From NCBI GenBank assembly GCA_016872215.1, contig VHAX01000005.1:29363-93362 (forward strand): 64,000 nucleotides of DNA, read 5' to 3'. The translations under genes and the position numbers were made by a program. Shown piece after piece: positions 58,357-64,000 of the stretch. Positions within the stretch are counted from its first letter, which is position 1; each line of letters begins with the position of its first letter. Under the pieces are notes generated by a model. It had not been told where the DNA came from. It did not search any database and worked only from the letters and a program-made list of their open reading frames with translations. The stretch is from Sphingomonadales bacterium (GTDB lineage Bacteria; Bacteroidota; Bacteroidia; UBA7662).

Positions 58357-58974
58357 TTAAATGATTCCCCTTTTCTTCAGTTCATCGCGAATCAACGCAG
58401 CTTCCTCATAGTTTTCCCCTTCAACTGCCTGCTGCAGTCGCTCCTGCAATTCAGCAAAACCCAATTTTCGATAGGGAGACGGTTTGTACTCAGTCTTTTT
58501 AGACAAAACTTCATCCGATTTTTCCAAATCGGAATGAGTACCTGTTAAGTCCTGGATTTTATCGGAATCCAGGATCACGCCACCCGAATCCAGAACGTGC
58601 GCGAAAGTGTAGACCGGACAACCGAACCGAACTGCAAGCGCCAACGCGTCTGAGGTACGTGCATCAATCTGTCGTACTTCGTTGCCCTGCCGGCAATGCA
58701 ATCGACTATAAAAGATTCCCTCCCTCAAATCTGCTATGACTACTTCCTCAATCTCAATATCAAATTCACCCGCAAAATTCCGAAATAAATCATGCGTCAG
58801 AGGCCTGGCCGGCTTCATATTCTCTAATTCGATCGCTATGGCCTGTGCTTCGAAGCCACCGATTATGATTGGCAACTTTCGTCCACCACCCTTCTCTCCC
58901 AAGATGAGGGCATAGGAGTTGGCCGAGGTGTTGCTGTCCGAAAGAGCAATTATTTGCAGTTCAATTTTCTTCAT
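58357..58974 (-). CDS. bifunctional nuclease-domain (DUF151) protein with C-terminal UVR motif
   Basis: LPIIIGGFEAQAIAIELE, IDARTSDALALAVRFGCPVYTFAHVLDSGG, LQQAVEGENYEEAALIRDELKKR. Confidence 0.88.
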   Translation of the reverse strand: MKKIELQIIALSDSNTSANSYALILGEKGGGRKLPIIIGGFEAQAIAIELENMKPARPLTHDLFRNFAGEFDIEIEEVVIADLREGIFYSRLHCRQGNEVRQIDARTSDALALAVRFGCPVYTFAHVLDSGGVILDSDKIQDLTGTHSDLEKSDEVLSKKTEYKPSPYRKLGFAELQERLQQAVEGENYEEAALIRDELKKRGII

Positions 58975-59948
58975 TAGACGTGGGCGGCTCTAAACCGCTG
59001 TACGGCTTCCGTTAGGCGAGGTAATACATCGAATGCATCCCCAACAATCCCATAATCGGCCACCTTAAAAAGGGGGGCCTCCCTGTCGGTGTTGATGGCC
59101 ACAATCACTTTACTGGAACTCACACCAGCCAGATGTTGAATCGCTCCTGATATGCCAATTGCAATGTACAAATCCGGTTTGATGGTGATTCCGGTTTGTC
59201 CGACATGCTCCTCATGCGGGCGCCAGTGCATATCGCTTACCGGCTTTGAACATGCGGTGGCGGCATCGAGACTCGAGGCCAACGATTCCACCAAATGCCA
59301 GTTTTCAGGGCCCTTCAACCCGCGACCAGCCGAAACCACGCGCTCCGCCTCGGTCAACGGTATTTTACCCGCCACCCGATCCACCCTGTTCAGGCGAATT
59401 TTACCTTCCTGTGCACCCTTTGCAACAACCATATGCTCGGTTTTCATTTCCCCCGAAGGATGGCTTTCGGTTGCGAAAGAATTGGGGGTAATCGATATGA
59501 CACAGGAATTACCCTGCACCTGTAGATTTGCGTATCCCTTGTTTGAAAATACGGAGCGACGAACCTCCCAACCGGTTTCTGAGGCTTGCGGAAAATCGAT
59601 CACGCCCGATGCCAGGGGAATACCCATACGCACAGCCAGCCGTGGGGCCACTGACTTACCCATGTAGGTGTTTGAAACCACGATTTGTTGCGCTCCGCAA
59701 CTTGCTGCCGCCTGCGCCATATAATACGTTACCGAATCGGAATCCGATAAGTCGTGATCGACGCGGTAGTTCACTGAAACGCCTAAATCCAAAAGCTGTT
59801 TAACGGTATCAGCAGATGCGCTGGCCGAACAAAGTACACTACAGACTGATTGCCGACTACGGGCCAACCTTACCCCGAACGACACGGCTTCTAGAGCCAC
59901 TTTTTTCAGGATACCACCCTGAACGGGTGCAAAAACGAGTACAGACAT
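58974..59948 (-). CDS. etfA: electron transfer flavoprotein alpha subunit
   Basis: VVSAGRGLKGPENW, VGQTGITIKPDLYIAIGISGAIQHLAGVSSSKVIVAINTDREAPLFKVADYGIVGDAFDVLP. Confidence 0.95.
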   Translation of the reverse strand: MSVLVFAPVQGGILKKVALEAVSFGVRLARSRQSVCSVLCSASASADTVKQLLDLGVSVNYRVDHDLSDSDSVTYYMAQAAASCGAQQIVVSNTYMGKSVAPRLAVRMGIPLASGVIDFPQASETGWEVRRSVFSNKGYANLQVQGNSCVISITPNSFATESHPSGEMKTEHMVVAKGAQEGKIRLNRVDRVAGKIPLTEAERVVSAGRGLKGPENWHLVESLASSLDAATACSKPVSDMHWRPHEEHVGQTGITIKPDLYIAIGISGAIQHLAGVSSSKVIVAINTDREAPLFKVADYGIVGDAFDVLPRLTEAVQRFRAAHV

Positions 59949-59982
59949 TCTATTTTTCTATGGTTTTGTTAGGGGTAGTTCA

Positions 59983-60723
59983 TTAAATTACCTTGGACTG
60001 TTCGTGTAATAAGGTCACCAATTGATCCATGTCGGCAGGATCTACAAAACGGCAACCAGATTTGGCCGGGGGAAGATCAAAACGGGATACCTGGGTAGGG
60101 CCTGAATCGGTCTCGGCCGAAACAACCTCCAATGGCTTGGTTCGGGCCATCATGATGCCCCTCATGTTGGGGATTCTGGGCTCTGTGAGTTCCTTTTGAC
60201 AGGTAGCCACAAACGGATGCGAAACCTGCGCAAAAGCACGTCCGCCATCCACATCAAAGGAAACTTCAGCGTCTTTGCCATTGCTACTCATGGACGTCAT
60301 AATGTTGATAAGTGGCAAACCCAACAGCTCAGCAAGCAAACCTCCAACCACGCCCCCGTTGTAATCGATCGACTCCCTGCCACAGAGTATCAGGTCATAA
60401 TTTCCCTTAGTTGCCACGGCTTTTAGTTCACGTGCCACCTGTATGGAGTCTGTGGCATCCGCATCCACCCGAATGGCTTTATCGGCCCCGATCGCCATGG
60501 CTTTCCTCAGATTGGATTCTGAGTCAGCCCGGCCGACATGAACCACGGTTACGCTGCCTGAGCCCAATGCCTCATTCAATTCAAGAGCCTTGGTGAGGGC
60601 CAACTCATCGTAGGGATTAATGATAAACTGAACCCCACTTTTGTCGAGAGACTTACCATCGGCTGTAAACACGATGCGCGTTGTGGTGTCCGGCACCTGG
60701 CTCAGACATACCATTATGTTCAT
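59983..60723 (-). CDS. etfB: electron transfer flavoprotein beta subunit
   Basis: MNIMVCLSQVPDTTTRIVFTADGKSL, INPYDELALTKALEL, LILCGRESIDYNGGVVGGLLAELLGLP. Confidence 0.93.
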   Translation of the reverse strand: MNIMVCLSQVPDTTTRIVFTADGKSLDKSGVQFIINPYDELALTKALELNEALGSGSVTVVHVGRADSESNLRKAMAIGADKAIRVDADATDSIQVARELKAVATKGNYDLILCGRESIDYNGGVVGGLLAELLGLPLINIMTSMSSNGKDAEVSFDVDGGRAFAQVSHPFVATCQKELTEPRIPNMRGIMMARTKPLEVVSAETDSGPTQVSRFDLPPAKSGCRFVDPADMDQLVTLLHEQSKVI

Positions 60724-60754
60724 ATTTTTGAGAAATGAAGTGCGAGATAAAATG

Positions 60755-60762
60755 CAAAAATA
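60755..60762 (-). promoter_or_regulatory. -7 element TATTTTTG upstream of etfB
   Basis: Plus strand CAAAAATA, 31 nt upstream of ATG 60723. Confidence 0.4.
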
Positions 60763-60769
60763 AGGATAA

Positions 60770-61117
60770 ATGACGCATGAAAGTAGAGGGATCGAGCGAA
60801 TGGAACGACTCAAAATGCTCACGCAACAAAATCCACTGGATCCCTTTCTCCGGTATGCACTCGGACTCGAATGGGAAAAACATGCTCATTGGCAAAAGGC
60901 CGAACAAATATGGCGGGATTTGCTGCTGAAACACCCCAACTACTTGCCAGCACTCCACCGATTGGCCGAACTGCTGTTCGCGCAACAAAAATTTACGGAA
61001 GCGCATGCCTTTGCGTCAGATGCCCTTCGTTGTGCCGAAAGTGAGGCCGATGAGCACGCAAAGCAGGTAGCACACGGATTATTGGCTCAAATCGAGGAAG
61101 AAATGAATCTGGAATAA
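60770..61117 (+). CDS. small TPR-like protein
   Basis: NPLDPFLRYALGLEWEKHAHWQKAEQIWRDLLLKHPNYLPALHRLAELLFAQQKFTEAHAFASDAL. Confidence 0.7.
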   Translation: MTHESRGIERMERLKMLTQQNPLDPFLRYALGLEWEKHAHWQKAEQIWRDLLLKHPNYLPALHRLAELLFAQQKFTEAHAFASDALRCAESEADEHAKQVAHGLLAQIEEEMNLE

Positions 61118-61130
61118 GATACGGATTCGA

Positions 61131-62636
61131 TTAAAAGCGCATGCCTAAACTCAACAATAGTTCGGTGCGGTATTGCCTGATGGATGCACCAAAATTGGGG
61201 GAAGGCGGCGACAAAGTATAGGGTTCGCGGTAGATATCCCGGGAACGATTCGATACACACAAATCCACCATATAGGGATCTTTGCGGTAACCCGCGCCCA
61301 ATGAAACTTCACGTTGAACACGGTTGCCCCCACCCGTGTTCAGTTCGCGCAGAAAGGGCGATGTTGTGTAGGCCATACCGACCCGAAACGCGTAGGGTCC
61401 CAGCAGGCCTTCTCCCCCCAGGCGGAAGGTGCCGGTCGACGAAAACAAAGCGTTTACGTCGCTGTTCACCCCTCTGGCCCATTCCGATGTTCCGGCGTCG
61501 AGACCTTCGGTACGAACCCGCATGCGCTGAAACGACATATGGTCGTAGCCCGCTGTGATCAGGCCCTTGTTGCGGACCACCACGGCAAGACCCACGCTGG
61601 TGCGTGCCGGTCTTCGAAATTTATACTCAAATGGTGCAAAAACCGGAGAGGAAGCGTACGCATAAGTGGGCACCGAATCGAGGGTGGCTTCCAAATCTGT
61701 TTGAAAATCCTCCTCTACTGTCAGTCGTGACGGGGGAACGTACGAAAAGCCCAGACGTAAGGCTTCTGTGGGCTTGAAAATGGCTCCGAGCTTCAATTCA
61801 AACCCATCAGCCACTGTATATATGCTTTGTATGTAGCGCAATGACTTAAATTTGAGAATGGTATCGGCCTCATCCGTTTCCGAAAACTCGGTTACCCGAT
61901 CGAACCGTGCACTGAGGATGCTGAGTGATACCCCAAAATGCAACCTATTTTGCCAGTTTCCAGCCAGTGTAAATTGATAGTCCGACATTTGTCCGCCGCT
62001 CCGGGCCTCTTCCTTCTGCCGTACTCCTCCCCCGGAAACAATCGAAAAATAATATGAGGTACTGTCACCCGGACTCTGGGGATAAATGAGTCCGGTTCGT
62101 GCTGCAAGTGCAGCGGTAAACGGATACTGTGCAGCCACAAAAGCCACTCCCGAATTAGCCTCTTCCTGAAAATAGTTGACCAGGCTCGTTTTCAGATTGA
62201 GTCCATTGAGCTGCCAGCGACCCGAATACACCGCAGTCTGATTGAGCGTGAAACCGAAATGAACCCGCCTCCATCCGGAACCGCTCTCTTGGGGCTTTTC
62301 TGCCACCACGATTCCGAGCGACGGGATACGTACGTCTCCCCGACCGCTTCGAACGCTGTTGCTCAGGTATTCAGAACGAGCCCCTTCCGACCCTAATGAG
62401 GCAGATAACCCAAGCACCGAGGTGTGAAAGCCCGCTAAACCGGCCGGATTCATGGTCGCGCCCCCCCAGTCGGCACCCAAAGCTGCAAATGACCCGCCCA
62501 ATGCAGTGAATCGAGCCGAACCCACCGGCTGAAACTGACTCAGTTGCAACATATCCAGAGCATACTGAGCATGTACTGCGCCCGAAAAAAGCAGACCGCC
62601 GGCAACCATGAAAGAGAGGATAATTGTTATCCTCAT
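61131..62636 (-). CDS. FadL/OmpP1-like outer-membrane protein
   Basis: Signal peptide; ALDMLQLSQFQPVGSARFTALGGSFAALGADWGGATMNPAGLAGF; beta-barrel. Confidence 0.78.
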   Translation of the reverse strand: MRITIILSFMVAGGLLFSGAVHAQYALDMLQLSQFQPVGSARFTALGGSFAALGADWGGATMNPAGLAGFHTSVLGLSASLGSEGARSEYLSNSVRSGRGDVRIPSLGIVVAEKPQESGSGWRRVHFGFTLNQTAVYSGRWQLNGLNLKTSLVNYFQEEANSGVAFVAAQYPFTAALAARTGLIYPQSPGDSTSYYFSIVSGGGVRQKEEARSGGQMSDYQFTLAGNWQNRLHFGVSLSILSARFDRVTEFSETDEADTILKFKSLRYIQSIYTVADGFELKLGAIFKPTEALRLGFSYVPPSRLTVEEDFQTDLEATLDSVPTYAYASSPVFAPFEYKFRRPARTSVGLAVVVRNKGLITAGYDHMSFQRMRVRTEGLDAGTSEWARGVNSDVNALFSSTGTFRLGGEGLLGPYAFRVGMAYTTSPFLRELNTGGGNRVQREVSLGAGYRKDPYMVDLCVSNRSRDIYREPYTLSPPSPNFGASIRQYRTELLLSLGMRF

Positions 62637-63982
62637 CGTGGACGACCAGATGAGGTGGGTCTGCTTCCGTTTGATGTAGGTGTGGAAGGTCGCGAATATC
62701 CGGAGGATCCACTTCTCGAAGAAGCCGAAGGCGTGGAGGAACCCGAAGAGCGCGGCGAAGAATACGATCGAGATGGTGTCGATGACCCTGAGGGTGAGTA
62801 TGATCTCGATGGAGTGCTGGACGACGAAGATTTCGGGGTGTAGGTTCCCAAAGAACCTGACGAACCCGGGCGCGATGGGGTATATGAACGGGAAGGCGTG
62901 TACGAGCCGAAGGAACCCGACGAACCCGAGCGCGGTGGGGTATAATAGCGAGTGGATGTATGGGAACCCTTCACCTCGGCCTCTTCGGGAATACCGGTGC
63001 CAGGAGTAGCGTACGGAAAGCGTACTTCGTTTCGTTGTGGGACTTCCGCTGACCGTAGGCTGCGGGAAACCCTACCTTGTGAAGAGCCAAATATGGTAGA
63101 TTCTGTACCGGCCAATCGACGCGTTTGAGTCCTCCGGGAGCTCCCACCCGTCTCCGTCGTATTGGATGGCAATGTACCTGACGATAAATTTTGACTACCT
63201 GCGCCCGAAATACGACCTGAAAAACCACCGCCAGCCAGTGCATTGGGCTGCCGGGTCGGAGCACGGGTTTTCCCGCGTTGAACAAACCCGGGCAAGGAAG
63301 ACCCAGGCAAAGTGGCACGGGTTGGTGAAGGCTTAAGCGCGGGGACCGACGAAACCCAGATGCCCGAACCCCCATGATTCCATCCGTTCCATCCATTATT
63401 CCACCCGTTGTTCCATCCCCAATACGAATTCATGCCCCAATTGTTACACCACGGACTGCTCCAAGAATTCCATCCCCATGGATCGTATCCACCCCACCCC
63501 ATTCCGCCATACATCCAAGGATCATAGCCCCACGAACGATTTATGCCATATGGGGAACCCCAACCCATAGAAAAACCCGGGTTCATGCCCCAATAAGGGG
63601 GTAAAAATGGGTTGTAGAGCATATAGCTCCTACAGCCATAAAATCCACCCATTCCATAATTCCAGCCCGGATTGCTCCAGAGGGGGTTTCCGAACCGACC
63701 GGCCCAGCCCAGATCGGGATCATAGCGATTCAAACGGCCCGAGCGCGACAAACGCCGAACACTACGCCCGTCAGACAGGTAATCGTTGTACGGATCGCTG
63801 TCCGAATTTGGCCTGATAAAGTTTCCCGACTGACCCGCACCAGCATCGGTGTACAAATCATCGCTAAAACTCATCCGTTTCAACCGGGTCATTTCATAGG
63901 ATGAGCAACCCGTGAACACAACACTCAAGATCACCAGTGCGACAAAAGAAGACCTTCGGAAAGCTGAAAGCAGGTTCAACAT
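62633..63982 (-). CDS. low-complexity lipoprotein (W/G/N/Y-rich then S/P/R/T-rich)
   Basis: Lipobox VFTGCSS; WNNGWNNGWNGWN segment; C-terminal YTPSRSYTPSRPGSSGS repeats; 4-nt overlap with the downstream OMP gene. Confidence 0.75.
   Translation of the reverse strand: MLNLLSAFRRSSFVALVILSVVFTGCSSYEMTRLKRMSFSDDLYTDAGAGQSGNFIRPNSDSDPYNDYLSDGRSVRRLSRSGRLNRYDPDLGWAGRFGNPLWSNPGWNYGMGGFYGCRSYMLYNPFLPPYWGMNPGFSMGWGSPYGINRSWGYDPWMYGGMGWGGYDPWGWNSWSSPWCNNWGMNSYWGWNNGWNNGWNGWNHGGSGIWVSSVPALKPSPTRATLPGSSLPGFVQRGKTRAPTRQPNALAGGGFSGRISGAGSQNLSSGTLPSNTTETGGSSRRTQTRRLAGTESTIFGSSQGRVSRSLRSAEVPQRNEVRFPYATPGTGIPEEAEVKGSHTSTRYYTPPRSGSSGSFGSYTPSRSYTPSRPGSSGSLGTYTPKSSSSSTPSRSYSPSGSSTPSRSYSSPRSSGSSTPSASSRSGSSGYSRPSTPTSNGSRPTSSGRPR
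62636..62947 (-). repeat. degenerate S/P/R/T-rich coding repeats at the C-terminus
   Basis: YYTPPRSGSSGSFGSYTPSRSYTPSRPGSSGSLGTYTPKSSSSSTPSRSYSPSGSSTPSRSYSSPRSSGSS...; DNA shows near-repeat 'gacgaacccgRgcgcgRtggggtat'. Confidence 0.75.
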
Positions 63983-64000
63983 GACGTCATTTTTAAGACA

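Noticed and set aside
1-64000. CRISPR arrays, transposons, prophage or toxin-antitoxin modules
   Set aside because: No regularly spaced direct repeats, transposase/integrase motifs or TA-like gene pairs were seen in the ORF track or sequence.

Overview
The window is a gene-dense, moderate-GC chromosomal segment from a Bacteroidota bacterium. The assignment rests on a PorQ-type T9SS protein, a Por-type C-terminal sorting domain, TAnnTTTG promoter elements and typical gene neighbourhoods. Most of it is housekeeping or metabolic: a fatty-acid beta-oxidation operon, an alpha-glucan utilisation cluster, lgt, hutH-hisS-dnaA, a split 5'-nucleotidase, IscA-like, DEAD-box helicase, cmk, typA/bipA, two tRNAs (Asp-GTC, Gly-TCC), guaA, mtaB, mpl, lon, rsgA, dtd, gcvT-comB, lpxD-like, rnhB, mlaE/F, sucD, nupC and etfB/etfA. 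I saw no CRISPR array, rRNA, prophage or transposon. The most unusual items are: (1) a small secreted protein built from six 20-aa 'K[IV][YF]xGNS[ST]SYSxC' repeats, preceded by a 22-bp near-perfect palindrome next to a -7 promoter box; (2) several genes whose Bacteroidota -7 element ends 3-5 nt before the start codon, suggesting leaderless mRNAs; (3) an 8-bp-arm inverted repeat just upstream of lon; (4) a 5'-nucleotidase split into a Tat-signal catalytic protein and a Sec-signal C-terminal-domain protein in swapped order; (5) an orphan hutH beside hisS-dnaA, with one consensus DnaA box upstream of dnaA; (6) a lipoprotein made of two successive low-complexity segments. All family calls come from motif recognition by eye. 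No database search or computation was run.
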